Source of the DNA: Dryococelus australis
Lineage: Eukaryota > Arthropoda > Insecta > Phasmatodea > Phasmatidae
Direction: 5' to 3'
Length of the DNA: 64,000 bases
Assembly (NCBI GenBank): GCA_029891345.1
Contig: CM057005.1
Location: forward strand, 62,265,760 to 62,329,759
Positions 22,913 through 35,276 of the stretch are shown in pieces. Under the pieces are notes generated by a model, which searched no databases, was not told the origin of the DNA, and saw only the letters and a list, made by a program, of their open reading frames with translations. Numbering within the stretch: position 1 is the stretch's first letter; each line of letters begins with the position of its first letter. Both the position numbers and the translations under genes were made by a program.

Positions 22913-23468
22913 CGTCTAGATTATTAAACTAGGGGCAGCTATCAAATGATTTGTAGTAATCGTCTTAATATTGTTATATGTAGTAATACCAACATAACTG
23001 CTTGTATTTCTCTCTGTAACTTATCTTCTACTGTACATATGGTTCCTCCTACAAAACAGATAGTACCTCCAACAGAAATATTCAGCGATATTTGGTTGGT
23101 TCCCACAACGATAAGTATTGTAATAGCCTAACAGAATGTTCTGTTATTGCTACCCGCAAACCCGATTACAGAACTGTTTAGTACTGTTAGGTTATTACAA
23201 TACTGAATTGTATTGGAAACACTCCAAATATCGTTGAAGTTTTTCTGTCGTAGGTACTATCTGCTTTGCAGTAGTGACATAATGATCTGCTGTAGCAACC
23301 ATGTGTACGGTAGCAAATATTATCACAGGCAAAAATATAACACACAGTTCTGTTGGTGTTACTATCTAGGTTAACAATATCTAGATGGCACCTACAACCT
23401 ACGAGATGGTTGTTCTTATCTTAATTGTCTAGATGGTTTCTGCGATCAAATTTTTTATTCTCAATGTG
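22913..23468 (+). mobile_element. Element D, copy D1 (no insertion)
   Basis: This is collinear with D2 (53590-55116) apart from the element E inserted there. Inverted ends are CGTCTAGATTATTAAACTAG and, at the right, TTAATTGTCTAGATGG. The outer right end continues to TTCTCAATGTG. The interior has the near-palindrome AACAGAATGTTCTGTT. No coding capacity. The chance frame 22946-23131 is shared only by repeat homology. Confidence 0.75.
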
Positions 23469-24864
23469 ACCTATGCAGATGAACCGGAATTGTATCCATG
23501 CGCTTATTCATAATGGAACTTTGGAGGTGTTGTGATTCTTTTCAAACTTTAAAAAAAATAGCCATGACCTTTCAGAGCTCCAATAACAGTCGCTGTTGTT
23601 GAAAGGAAACTGGTATTTTTAATTACAAGCTCGCAGTATAGATATTAAAAGGTGTAGTGTGCGTGTGCGGATGCTTGTAATTGTACTTATGAATTACATT
23701 TATTATAACTAGAGTCTCTGTAAGAAAATGTCAGTATTGAAGAACGTTCTGTTTGAAACGCCTGTCTTTTAAATTAACGCATTTAGGCGAAATTTAGTTA
23801 ACATAGGATTTCATATTGATATTTCGCAGCTGCCAGCCAGTAGGCAGTGCCCTTAAATATGAATCGTATGGATATACACCGTTGACCTGAATGCATCTAC
23901 CAAACTCACGGGGTAAAAGGGAGTTGCTGAAAAGGAAGATATTGATGTAAGGAACCCAGAGTAGCAAACCATCGTGTCTCCGCCAAACATGTGAGCGAGG
24001 TTACAGGGGAGATTAGGCAAGTGTCGTTTTTGTTTCCATCTCAAATTTTCAGCCATAAAAAGAAAAACGTGCAAAAATTTTAAAAGGACTTGTGTCCTTT
24101 AGGTTTTTAAAAAATTTAAATATGAATTTTAGGACTTAAAAATAATAATTTTAGAGGCTCTGTTGGCCTCAGTATAGTCTGAGTATGGCCATAGAAGACC
24201 AAACATTTTAACTTTGTTTTTAGCAAAACGTAATTCAAATTATGGAGGTTGTATTAACTTGTTGGCGCTTTAAAGCCTACAGGGCCAAGTAAAAGAAAAG
24301 AAAAATATAACATTCGTTTAAAATTAATAAAAAAAATTGTCCCTTTTAGGCCTTTATCTCGATTGGCAAGAAACAGTATTAAAAGAAAATTGTTCCTTTT
24401 TGGCTTTTGTAATCACTATTGGCTAGTAACAGTATTAAATAAGACATATGCAAGTTTTCAATGGGCGTTTTTAAATCTTTGGCCAGTAAACTAAAATTTT
24501 TAACTTGTGTTAAAAATTTAAGACCAATATCTTATAAACATAATACTGTAGAAAACAAAAAATCCAAGAAAATCTCGTGTGTGAGATTCCAACTGAGCAA
24601 TCGTTTGCTCTTTTTAAATTTTTATAATGTATTCTGTTGCAATGTTATATTTTTAACTGGTCTTAAAAAAGAATGCTATGAAGTTGTAATCAAGTTGTAA
24701 TCGATGCTCTCGTGTAGGAGGCCTTGTTTGCTGGAAAGTTAGTATGTGGCTGCAGCTGGTTGGGAAAGTAGAAAGGTGCATGTCGGGTAGCTCACCCGAC
24801 ATTCACCTTTTGTACGGCGAAGCCCACAGAAGTTCATGGGCAGCGGGCGCGTTGTCTCGGCTGC
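23469..24864. other. Unassigned AT-rich DNA
   Basis: I see no gene. A short imperfect tandem duplication (unit about 58 bp, ending in AACAGTATTAAA) lies at about 24335-24440. Open frames at 23853-24074 (minus) and 24461-24700 (plus) have no domain signal. Confidence 0.35.
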
Positions 24865-25298
24865 TATAGTCTATTCGGGTTACTTCACACTTTTTCTTTT
24901 ATCAAACATTTGAAAAATCACCCCATGTATGACGTGTTTAGTTATTTACTAAGTATGCCATGTATCACAAGCTTTTATACCACTGTTAGCATGAAAGAAT
25001 CTTATTATTTTTTTTTAAATTGAAGTTTTACCAGTATTAAAATTATCATTTTTTATATTTCAGATATAATAAATATTAAGAAAAATAGTGAGAAAACATG
25101 TGTGCTGGTAGCGTTTAGCAGAAAATAGTTCTTATGCAAAATATAATTACAAATGAGTGTGCACGAATTCAGTGCGTCGTCCTTTGATGTAATTTTCTAG
25201 ATTAGTTAAGCTTGGTTTGCACGTGGCGGAGGAATATCCTGGAAGTAGAACTCTATCAGGGCTTCAGAAAAGTGCGAAGCAAGCGTGAATGTATTATA
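24865..25298 (+). mobile_element. MITE-G, copy G1
   Basis: It starts TATAGTCTATTCGGGTTACT and includes CACCCCATGTATGACGTGTT and GGCGGAGGAATATCCTGGAA. Full-length relatives are G2 (34344-34748) and, inverted, G3 (35277-35704). It is about 430 bp, with inverted termini and no coding capacity. Confidence 0.8.
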
Positions 25299-25446
25299 TA
25301 TCCATCCCTCCCGCGCGACATTTACACGGCTGCATTGAATATTGCGGGAGACAGGCTCGCATTGCCACATATCATGGACAGCGGATTGGCAGAAGTGGGC
25401 CAGTACGTCAGTCAGCCAGACATTTACTCTACCTCTACAATGAGCT

Positions 25447-25793
25447 ATTGACGATAAAGTGAGCAGTTTTGAAAAATATCACTCTCCCAGCCTGCATATA
25501 TTTTAACGGGGTCACTGAGTGACATGCACCCAGTAAAGTTGGTAACGATGGATGGAAAGTAGTTCCATATCTCAACGTCAAATAAAAACTGCTAGGTAAC
25601 CACTTGTGGTAACTTAAATTATTTCCTTCACTTTCTGTATTTTTTTAATGCACCAAAGTGTGAAAATGAGCAGATTTGCAAAATATTTACTTTTCTAAAT
25701 ATTTCATAGTTTCACTTGACCGACGCATTAATAAAGTGGTGAGGCCCACGGCAGTGTTAATTTTACCTATGTTGAAGGAATGCACAAGGTGCA
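25447..25793 (-). mobile_element. MITE-B, copy B4, proximal part
   Basis: ACGATAAAGTGAGCAGTTTT through CCAGTAAAGTTGGTAACGAT and GACCGACGCATTAATAAAGT is collinear with the family. It breaks at GTGCA (25789-25793); the missing distal end resumes after another GTGCA at 26368. Confidence 0.8.
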
Positions 25794-26367
25794 CACAGGT
25801 TTTACGGCCCGAAGGCCGGCATTTCCTCTCGCACTGTAACTGTACTCTGATGAGTAAGATAGTACTCGGCACTTTCTCCTCTTCTCTTTTCGGGCCATTC
25901 ACTATTCTTTTGTGCCATTACACGGTATTCTATCGGTTTTCTCAGTAAAACCTGCCCTCCTCGCCAATCTGAGATATTCCGACACTGTGTCCGTGTGTTT
26001 TACATTGACTTAGAGACCTTCAATTCACATTGGTCCTGTAGTAACAAGGATACATGCTTTTAACTCCTGTTCTCACACATCTACACGTGTGATAATTGAA
26101 CCACTAAAGGCTGCGATCAATTGTACAATTGTTGCTTGGTTTATTTTCTTTATTAGAGCCGAATCGCACTTCAAAGCACCAATTCCTGTAGAATAAATTA
26201 CGCAATTTAAGTTATGTTAACATAGTTGTCTGATATGGATTAGTTAACAGGAATATTTTAATTCAGAACTGAAAAAAAAACATAATTTTTAAATATGATT
26301 CAGGCAGTATAGTAATTTAGGACTTTTAATTAACAGCAATATTAATGTTATTCCTCTGACTAAATAC
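25794..26367. mobile_element. 574-bp insertion splitting MITE-B4
   Basis: Both flanks carry GTGCA and continue a single MITE-B copy, so this stretch looks like an insertion with a 5-bp duplication. It contains no recognised element and no clear inverted termini. The frames at 25676-25948 and 25687-25902 cross the junction and are not genes. Confidence 0.45.
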
Positions 26368-26433
26368 GTGCATACAAATAGGTCTTAAGCTAGGCTTTCA
26401 AAAGTGCTAATTTTACAGTGAACAACCTATAGA
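26368..26433 (-). mobile_element. MITE-B, copy B4, distal end
   Basis: GCATACAAATAGGTCTTAAG, then GCTTTCAAAAGTGCTAATTT and ACAGTGAACAACCTATA, is the terminal 60 bp of MITE-B. It is displaced from the rest by the 574-bp insertion. Confidence 0.75.
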
Positions 26434-26720
26434 CATTTTTACCGAGACATGTGAAGACCCTGCTGTACAAAACGCCCGTGGTGAGTGGAGAAAATTTGCT
26501 CGCACGTGTTATATAGCAGCATGTGATTCTGTGAGCGCCATAACTGGCATTTTTTTTTTTTGACTTGTCCAAGCGAGCGTGGTTCGTCGTTGGAATTTGC
26601 GAGTTGAAGTCGCCGAGTGCTATTTCGGACAACTTTTGCAAACCTTTTTCTCCGGTAATAGTAAACCAGTTACTACAGACACTTGTCTCCTGCCTTCAGT
26701 CTACTTGTAATCCATTCCTT

Positions 26721-26925
26721 CAATCCCCGGCCGGGTCACCAGACTTTTGCAAGTGGGAATCGTGCCGGACGATGCCGTTGGTTGGCGGGTATTTCTCGGT
26801 GATCTCCTCCCACCTCCCCCCCTTCCAGAAATTCCGGCGCCGCTCCATATTCACTTCAATCATCCTCATCGGCTCTCAAGACCTCGCTGTTAAGAACCGC
26901 CCAAATTTCTTCACTCACCCATACA
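26721..26925 (+). mobile_element. tRNA-derived SINE, copy S3 (5' truncated)
   Basis: The body (GGCCGGGTCACCAGACTTTT, GATGCCGTTGGTTGGCGGGT) and tail (CATCGGCTCTCAAGACCTCG) are present. The A-box half of the head is missing or decayed. Confidence 0.85.
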
Positions 26926-27550
26926 CTAATTTTCAATTTATGGTTGGTTTGTGTATTTATTATTGCCAACATAATCGCTTTCACGTCTGTTTTACAGTTT
27001 ACTAGTGCTAGAATTTCAAACCGAAATAGCTCTAATAACATATTAATGTTTTCGCTCTCTCGCAATCTCGCAGTTCGCGAAGTTATAGTACACCGCACGC
27101 AGGATAATAGGCGATTAACCAATACCAATCATCGCCACACCGTTTTGTTCTGATACCGCTACAAAGTTAATACTCTACATTCTACGGAACAATTTGCGTA
27201 ATACTCCAATGTAACGCCCAACAAAGAGAAACTATAAAAAAAAAAAAAAAATATCCCGCCCGTTTATCATATCCTCGGACATTTTACGCAACTTGAGATT
27301 AAAAAAGTTTGCCACTCCATTTTAAAGGTAATGTGCTTCTGAAATCTTTGCACGTTTATCTTGGACTACAATGCAGTCCCGTAGAAATGTTTTTTTTTAA
27401 CTGTTCCGTTATAAATAACTCGTTACTCGTTATACTTATTAACTGTAGAAATTACTTTAAGTGAAAACAATGAAGAAAATCGTCTTAACCCAACGTGCTC
27501 AAACAATAGGTTTGCACATGTTTATACGTTTTATTCATGTAATACATACG
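26926..27550. other. Unassigned AT-rich DNA
   Basis: There is no recognisable gene or repeat, apart from an A-run near 27236-27250. Confidence 0.35.
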
Positions 27551-28199
27551 GTATAGGCTGTTCACGGCAAAATGAGCGCTTTTGAAGGCCCTGCTTAAGA
27601 TCTACTTGTATACACGTTGTGTATTCCTCCGCCTTATGTAGAATTAACATTGCCACGGGCCTCATCGCTTTCTTCGTGTGTCGGTCAAGTGAAACTGTGA
27701 AGTTATTAGAAAAGTAAATATTTTACAAATCTGCCCATTTTTACACTTCGATGCATAAAAAAAAATACAGAAAGCGACAGAAATAATTTAAGTTACCACA
27801 AATGGTTACCTAACACTTTTTGTTCTACGTTGATATACGGAACTACTATCCCCTCCATCGATATGTTATTCTCGGTAAAGTGAGCACTTTTGATAGCCCC
27901 CTAATTTGGAATGATAGCCGATAAACATATTATATTTCAGCCTTAGACGCTAACTTCCCAGTGCGGTGGAACATACACACTGTGTTTATTACTTGCGCAA
28001 CAATATTTATTTAAAATTGAGGTTAAAGGATTAAAAACGGCTAGGACCTCAAAAGTGCTCACTTTTCATTTCACAGCCTATACCAACTGTACTGGACGCA
28101 TGTCACTCATTGCGCCCGTTAAAATGTATGCAGTTAGCGGCAGTGGCTATTTTCTAAGGTTGATTTCAAAAGTGCTCACTTTATCGTGAACAGCCTTTA
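27551..28199 (+). mobile_element. MITE-B, copy B6, carrying nested MITE-C1
   Basis: It starts TATAGGCTGTTCACGGCAAA and ends AGTGCTCACTTTATCGTGAA then CAGCCTTTA. The family sequence CCATCGTTACCAACTTTACTGG is split after CCATCGA by a 217-bp element flanked by TA. Confidence 0.88.
27864..28080. mobile_element. MITE-C, copy C1, nested in MITE-B6
   Basis: Inverted ends are CTCGGTAAAGTGAGCACTTT and AAAAGTGCTCACTTTTCATT, flanked by TA on both sides (27862-27863, 28081-28082). It shares the family B terminal motif but has a different, shorter interior. Confidence 0.75.
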
Positions 28200-29188
28200 C
28201 CGAACTTTTATCATAAATGTACGAATACCATAGCTAGCTAGTGGTGGCAAGTCGACAAGGCAGCCCTGATGTCAACCAACTTTTTCTTCGTGCGAATGGC
28301 CACGCAAAAAAAAAAAAAGTATAAGTTTAGTTGGAATGTGTTGTTTCATTCGTAAAACCAACTCCATCCAACAGAACAATTTATTTTACGTCTGGTATTC
28401 GCTATAGTAAAAGACTGATGAGTTCGCTACCAGCGTACAACTCGCAACAGAGTTGTTACCCCAGTTTCCCTCTTCTTTCGTGTGCATCTGTGTAGTCAGA
28501 GAAAAACAAGGCATCGTTTAGTTCAAAAACAGTGCAGATATGGTCGAACATCAATGTACAGTCTCTGCAGGATTTTTTTTTCTTTTACCTCGAATAGCCT
28601 GACACATTAGTTTAGTGCGTTGTATTGACTTGTGTGAACGAGACGTATTTTGGACGCGGTCTGTTTTACTGCTAAGAGGTTTGTTCTAAACGTGTCCCGC
28701 TTTCTAACCCCTCAGGCAATAACACTTAACGATTTAGGAGTCAGTCTAGTTCACACATTGTTTGTAACATATACCGGAGCTGTGGAAGGTTCCGCGTCAG
28801 AAATGAGCTGTGCAATGAAGTTTCTTCCGGAGAACTACGCACACACACACAAAAAAAAATTGTTTACGCGCAGCGTCGGCATGGGAGGAGTTCTAGGGCT
28901 GTAATAAGCTCTGGAAATATTTTCTTGTGAACCTCATAGTTTGTTTTTTCTACACGAGAGCGCAAGTGGCAAAATGATTTTTGCACGAAATAAAGTAAAC
29001 GCGTTTGTCTGAAATCCTGCGACAAATTTATGAAACGCACACACGAAAGTTGCTTGCTCCCGCACGCTCTGATAGCTACTTCAGAGGTTTGAAATGCTAT
29101 GCAAACCATTTAACTTAACAAAAAAAGTTACTTTACTTTTTTTTTCAAGAAACGCGTTGTTCCGTTGTACTTAAAAAGAAAATTGTGT
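28200..29188. other. Unassigned DNA
   Basis: Open frames at 28650-28904 (plus) and 28864-29109 (minus) show no domain. No RNA gene is seen. Confidence 0.3.
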
Positions 29189-29416
29189 TATAGACTGTTC
29201 ACTGTAAAGTGAGCACTTTTTAAGGCCCTTCTAAATTTTTCCTTTCATTTTATTTCAATATTCCTGCTGCTTTTTAATATAAACATTGCTTTGCGAAGAA
29301 TAAGCACAGTATATACATTTCACCACCTTCAAAATTTAATACCTGATGTTGCAATAAGATATATTTATTAGCGGAAGTACCTTAAAAAGTGCTCACTTTA
29401 CCGTGAACGGCCTATA
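29189..29416. mobile_element. MITE-C, copy C2
   Basis: TATAGACTGTTCACTGTAAA at the left and GTGCTCACTTTACCGTGAAC then GGCCTATA at the right form the inverted ends of a 228-bp element. The interior matches C3 (51038-51278), for example GCCCTTCTAAATTTTTCCTT. Confidence 0.88.
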
Positions 29417-31158
29417 AGAGTTGTTTTCTGGTATCACGGATTAAATGTGTGTACAGATATCAGTCATTAAACTTATGACGAAAAATCGATTGTTTCTAGC
29501 CGGCATTTTAGTTAGTATCTGACGTACCCTTATAACGATGATTATCATCATGAGCAGGTGCCTACACGAATATATTATGGGCATTTGTATGTTTGTGTGA
29601 AGCATTAAACGTATTTTCAGGCAAAGAGAAGAAATACTGCAAACATGCGAACAAGGACTTTGCTTGTTGTAATGGGGCGAGGAATTCACTCCCAAATATT
29701 TCCTGGATGTTTAGTAAATATCGATTTTGCATAGCAGAGAACTTCTCGCCTATTCTTGAATCCAAGGTTTCTTTCAGATGACGTAAAAGGGCAAATTTTG
29801 GAGTTTGATAAACTTTCGCTCAAGTTCATCTTTCTTTAATATGATTTTGTCAATATTGACATTGGTTATGAAAACCAGAATGAAAACGAAGTGCTTTATT
29901 AAAACGATTGTTTTGATATTCTTCTTGTACTTCCTATCCGTTCAGATTGTTGGCAACCATCTTAGCTGTGCTATCTCTATTAAGCACTACTCGGAGTATT
30001 TACATGTTTATGACGCAAAATGCCATAATTATATTAATTATGTTTTACTTAACAAAATTAAACCGTTGCCAAAAGTATCAACTCGCACTTTGGAGTCGTC
30101 CACTACATCGGATTTTTTTCATTTTCTGTTTACTGCAGTTTTTTGTGTAGTAAAAGTGTAAAAAAAAAAAAATTGCGAGCTAAATTTTTTTATCTATTTG
30201 CTTTATCATATAGTTAAGAAATGAAATCCGAACCATCAACTTAAGATTTTAATCACTAATAGCATAACAGGGATAAATTTTAAAATATCAACATGTTACT
30301 GCCTTTTTACTACTACCAGAAAACACGTAGTAAAGTTCACGTACATAAATTTTACAGAAAAAGTTAAACATAAAATTTTTAGTCAGAAATTCTTTGTAAT
30401 GACTGTGAAACTGAAATATATGACACGGAAACGAAGAATTTCTGCAAAAGAGGTAAGTAGAATGATCAAAATTATGTATTTAATAAACCACCTGATAGCA
30501 CAGGAACCTAGTCCTTAGAGGGCTAATAGCCGTACTTCTCTGATCTGGAATAGTAAGCAACATGCGCATTTAGCTCAATGTAGGTTTTTAATACAAATAG
30601 ACGGTAAATTATGCGCCAGATTTCAGATAAATTGCTTTATTGTAGTGCTATGATTTTATGAAATAATTTACCCGATATCAATCATTGTGTTCAAAAGAAT
30701 TTTGACACTTGTTTGAAATAGTATTAAACGTTAAAATACACATATTTTTAACGTAAAGGAGTTGAAAGTGAATACATCTTTAAAATCACACCGACACATA
30801 TCTAGATGTTTTACTTCGATTTCATAATTTGTCAGTTTATATTGCCCGGCAATTTTGCAGTACTGTTATGTCTCGTCACAATCAATCTGCTTAATACAGA
30901 AAAATAAAATTAATTGCCTCTAAGTTATTTATTTAGAAACCCAGTAAGTTCTGTTAATCAACAGACGATATAGCCTACGTGGTAAAATATGATAGATACT
31001 GCATTCTATTATATATTTTTTAATGACAACTTTCAGTTAGTTAAAATTAATATTTTTCTATTGATAGGAACCATTTTGTACTATATTACTTTCGTAGAAA
31101 AAAATCACTAGCATTCGAAAAATTATTAAAATAATTTTTAAAATCTCTCACATAGTAC
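29417..31158. other. Unassigned strongly AT-rich DNA
   Basis: This has the longest gene-free AT-rich look of the window. Frames at 29441-29695, 29593-29781 and 29805-30161 lack recognisable domains. The hydrophobic frame at 29805-30161 has no supporting codon bias. Confidence 0.35.
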
Positions 31159-31575
31159 TATAGGCCGTTTACTGTAAAATGAGTACTTTTGAAAGCCCTG
31201 CTTAAGATCTACTTGTATGCCCGTTGTGTATTTTTCCGTTTTATGTTAAACTAACATTGCCATGGGCTTAATTCATGCGTCGGTCAGGAGAAACTGTAAA
31301 ATTATTGGAAAAGAAAGTATTTTACAAATCTGGTAATTTTTACATTTATTTGTATTAGAAAAACAGAAAGCGAAATAAATAATTTAATTAATCATAAATG
31401 GTTACCTAACACTTTTCATTCGGCGTTAAGATATGGAACTACTTTCCCTCCATCGTTACCAACTTTACTGGGCGCATTTCACTCAGTGCGCCAGTTAAAA
31501 TACATGAAGTAAGGAGCAGTGACTTTTTCTAAGGTTGATTTCAGAAGTGCTCACTTTGTCGTGAACAGCCTTTAA
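31159..31575 (+). mobile_element. MITE-B, copy B7
   Basis: It starts TATAGGCCGTTTACTGTAAA and ends AGTGCTCACTTTGTCGTGAA then CAGCCTTTA. It faces B8 across a 362-bp spacer. Confidence 0.9.
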
Positions 31576-31937
31576 GGAAACACGGCTCCAGGACGGAAAC
31601 GGTCATGTAACGTTTGTAGGGCGGACTATTCCGATGCTGTGATTCAAACAAACGTGGTCTCATTCGATCGGGCGTACCACTACGACGCGATCATGACGTT
31701 GGGCTGTCACTGCGCATGCGCGAGGTTTAGGGTGGGGGACCGCGGCGACTTGTGGAATTTCAGGCGACAGCGAGTATTTCCGGGCGGTACACCTCGCGAC
31801 GCTGATGTGTTTGCGCGCTGAATTCCGTGCCAAACAAATGATATCGTCTGAATATGTTTAGTGAATCGTTAAAAACCGAGCATCCATTTACCTTCTTTCA
31901 TTACTTCCCTTGTGTCCCACAGGAAATATTACCCGCC
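31576..31937. other. GC-rich spacer between an inverted MITE-B pair
   Basis: 31610-31820 is much richer in CpG than its surroundings and holds a 60-codon frame (31639-31821) with no domain. It could be a relic exon, a CpG-rich promoter fragment or chance. Confidence 0.3.
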
Positions 31938-32333
31938 AAAAGGCTGTACAACCTAAGGAAAATGTCACTGCTCCTACCTGCATATAGTTTAACGGGCGCA
32001 CTGAGTGACATGTGCCCAGTAAAGTTGGTGACGATCGATGGAAAGTAGTTCCTCATTTTAACGTCGAATTAAGTGTTAGGTAGCCCTCTTATGATAACTT
32101 AGATCATTTCTTTCGCTTTCTGTTATTCGGATGCATCGAAGTATGAAAATTACCAGATTTGTAAAATATTTTCTTTTCCAATAATTTCACAGTTTCTCCT
32201 GACCGACGTATGAATAAAGTGGCAAACCCACGGCAATGTTAATCTGACGTAGGCGGAAAATACACAACTTGCATACAAGTTGATTTATAAGCAGGGCTTA
32301 CAAAAGTGCTCATTTTACCGTGAACAGCCTTTA
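31938..32333 (-). mobile_element. MITE-B, copy B8
   Basis: AAAGGCTGTACAACCTAAGG (terminus with a short internal deletion) through CCCAGTAAAGTTGGTGACGA, ending GCTCATTTTACCGTGAACAG and CCTTTA. Confidence 0.88.
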
Positions 32334-32504
32334 CCGCAGACGTATTCACGTCAAACCTACGGCTGAGTCCCTGACACACAGCCATGCACCGATATTTATC
32401 CACTTTTTACCAACACATTTTAGACTACTCTCGAGTGTAAAAGTTCAAAACAAAACTTGCATGGATGTGCAGTCTTTATTAGGCTAGTATTTAACACAAC
32501 CTCA

Positions 32505-32696
32505 CAACACCAATACCCGACCGGGTCTCACCGGATTTTCGTATGCGGGACTCTTGCCGGACGATGCCGTTGGTCGGCGGGTTTTCTCGGGGATCTCCCG
32601 CCCTTTAATTCAGGCGCTGTTCCATACACGCCTCAATAACCCTCATCGCCTCTCAAGTACTCGATGTTAAGAGCCGTCCAAATCTCTTCACTCACA
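32505..32696 (+). mobile_element. tRNA-derived SINE, copy S4 (5' truncated)
   Basis: ACCCGACCGGGTCTCACCGG, then GATGCCGTTGGTCGGCGGGT and CATCGCCTCTCAAGTACTCG. The head is largely missing. Confidence 0.85.
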
Positions 32697-33477
32697 ACAA
32701 CACATCAACGCAGTGACAATGACATTGCTAGCGATAGAATTTCTTCTTCTATAGCCACTCAAAGAGACGTGAATGATTGTAAAACCTCTTGCACGATAAA
32801 GGACATTTGATTGGGTCAATATCAGTTCAGCACTCCATTAGTTGATGACCGGCCAATAGTGTATGTTGTAAGTACTGGGTAGTGTCTGATGTGGTATGGA
32901 CCAGTAGGACGACGGTGAGTTCTAACAGACACCAGCAGAACAGGTGTTCCTGCAGTAGTGAATATAGGTGACTAACTTCAAATTTTTCTTAAGTGTCGGT
33001 AAATGTGTGTTAAGGTACAGTCACGATATTACAAAATATTCTTAAATCATAGAAATAAATTAAGCATTTAAACACCCTTAACTCAAGCCCGCCGCATATG
33101 TAACGATTTTCTTTTCGATGTTGCGTGCTGTGGAGTCTTGTTTGCGGCTTAAGGGCTCATCCACTGGAAATATCGACACCTACGTGCAGTTTTGCAGGGT
33201 AATCTACTATTTTTCGGTCGTTGGATTTGTTTTGTTTTCTCTACGTGTCTATTTGCTAGTTTCGGATCTCAGCCAGTGACAGCAAGGAAACGTGTCACGT
33301 GACTTCACTTACATGGGAACATGATCGTCTTGGCGTTATTTTTGTAAGCTATGGACGTGGAAATGTGGACAATATAACAGATAAGTGTTAATATTTGCAT
33401 CGAAGAAACGAGTTTGTATACAGTGTTGAGGTTATCTGCGTACCGACCTCGATTCTTCAAAAATGCGGTGCGTCTGT
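32697..33477. other. Unassigned DNA
   Basis: I see no gene, RNA or known repeat. Confidence 0.35.
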
Positions 33478-34115
33478 GTTGGGGACACGGCCGTTTGTTT
33501 TGCGTAGAATACTTCTACGTTGACGCGCTCTGACGGCTTGATGGTTTTTTCTTTTTTCTACGTTTCCGGCAACGTTTCACTCAATCGTACGAGGTTTTAT
33601 TGGTATCACTTGATTGCTTTTGAGATGCTCTTTCCAACCGTGTACGATTTCGGTATTTCGACTTGGCTTTTTGACGAGTGCAAGTCGACATTGTGTTAAG
33701 TTTTCTTAATTTTTTTACATTAAACTAATACAATTTCACCATAACCACGTCAAACAAATGTTTTTGTATGCGCAACCGAATGACCTTGACGAGAGTTGTC
33801 GATTGAAACTTAAACGAGCTTCGTAGCTTCTCCTAGTCAAAAGTTATACTGCACGGAAGTTATGAGACGCGGCGGAACGAACTCGAAATGCGGAAACGCA
33901 ACAACATCCCCCCCCCCCTTCCCCCTGCCGGCCACGATGCATCGCTGTCCTCACTCAACGTAACATATTCTTTGATCCTTTAGTAATCGAGTGGTGTAGA
34001 CGATAGCTTCGGAGCTGCAATGCCAAACTATATCCCCCGACTTTTATCATCGGATTTTCTGTCTTGCCTCCCACTATGGTCGCAAATTTAAAGACGTATT
34101 CAGGTCTAAAGCATT
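33478..34115 (+). repeat. Dispersed repeat J, copy 2
   Basis: This is collinear with 207-780 and extends to GGTCGCAAATTTAAAGACGT, which is also present inverted at about 4500-4530. A C10 run lies at about 33908-33917. Confidence 0.75.
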
Positions 34116-34343
34116 GCCAGTACTATCTGTTTACATTCCTCCAGACTCTTTTGTCCACAGTCGTTTATTTCGTCTAATTTTTTTGTTTCATGATCCAAAA
34201 AATTCGCAGTACGGAGTTAATTGTTTATTATTTTCGCCAGCAGCTGTCAAAAACTGTGATGACTGCCAGCGGTGCTATTTGACAGAGTATCTCGCAAGGA
34301 AACCCATAGAGTACACTGCAAAATCAGTGACGGACCCCGCAAG

Positions 34344-34748
34344 TATAACCTATACGCGGTTTCTTCACACTTTTCGAATCCAACCTTTGAAAAATCACCC
34401 CATGTATGACTTATTTAGTTATATCCTAAATATGCCATGTAGCACAAGCGTTTTATACCTCTATTAACATAAAAGTATATTATTTCGCCAAATGAATGTT
34501 TTGCCTTTGTTTTACCTATAAATTATAATATTTAATTTATAATAAATATGAATACAAGCAGTGAGGGAACTTGTGTGTTGGTAGCGCCCAGTAACAAATA
34601 GTTCTGATGCAATATTTGCGTACAACTGGGGGCGCACGAATTCTGTGCGTTGTCCTTTGGTGTCGTTTTATAGATATAGTTATGCTTTGATTGCATGAGG
34701 TGGAGGAATATCGTGGAAGAATAACTATTAACCGTGAATGGTTTATAA
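34344..34748 (+). mobile_element. MITE-G, copy G2
   Basis: TATACGCGGTTTCTTCACAC, CACCCCATGTATGACTTATT and, at the right, ATTAACCGTGAATGGTTTAT. The termini are inverted relative to each other. Confidence 0.8.
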
Positions 34749-35276
34749 CCAAGTTACACAGCTCTTTGCCTAGCTCTCAATTAATGTACTGGCGAAACTC
34801 ACAGGAAAAATCGCCCCGTGTGAGCCGAGCTTAAATGTGTTCCATATATGTACAAAACATTCTTCAACAAGTTACAATACTTTTTTTTTTTTCTGTTTTA
34901 GTGCAGTCATATCAACAAAAACCAACTCAGTTGTACAAGTGAATAGTTTTACAATGTTAACTAATGTTGTGGGGCACCGCGTGAAACATACATAAAAATG
35001 GTTAAATATAAAAAAATTTTTTTTGCGTATTTTTAATTTTTTTTCATGAATGAAACGCTATTTGATGATTATATATGCCATGCAGTAGCCCACCGCGTTA
35101 GTTAACGTTGCACATTTTTTTATTTAGCTGGTATGTGTTATTTTGGTTGCAGCGAAACAAAACATTTGGATTTGGCATAAAATTAGGCGTAAATTACTTT
35201 ATTCGAGGAAAATATAACATACAATGCGTAAGAGCTGAACAATGTTTGGTAAAATTATTATATATATATATATATA
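34749..35276. other. Unassigned AT-rich DNA with a short TA run
   Basis: There is no gene. A T-rich run lies near 34880, and (TA)n at 35262-35275 abuts MITE-G3. Confidence 0.35.
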
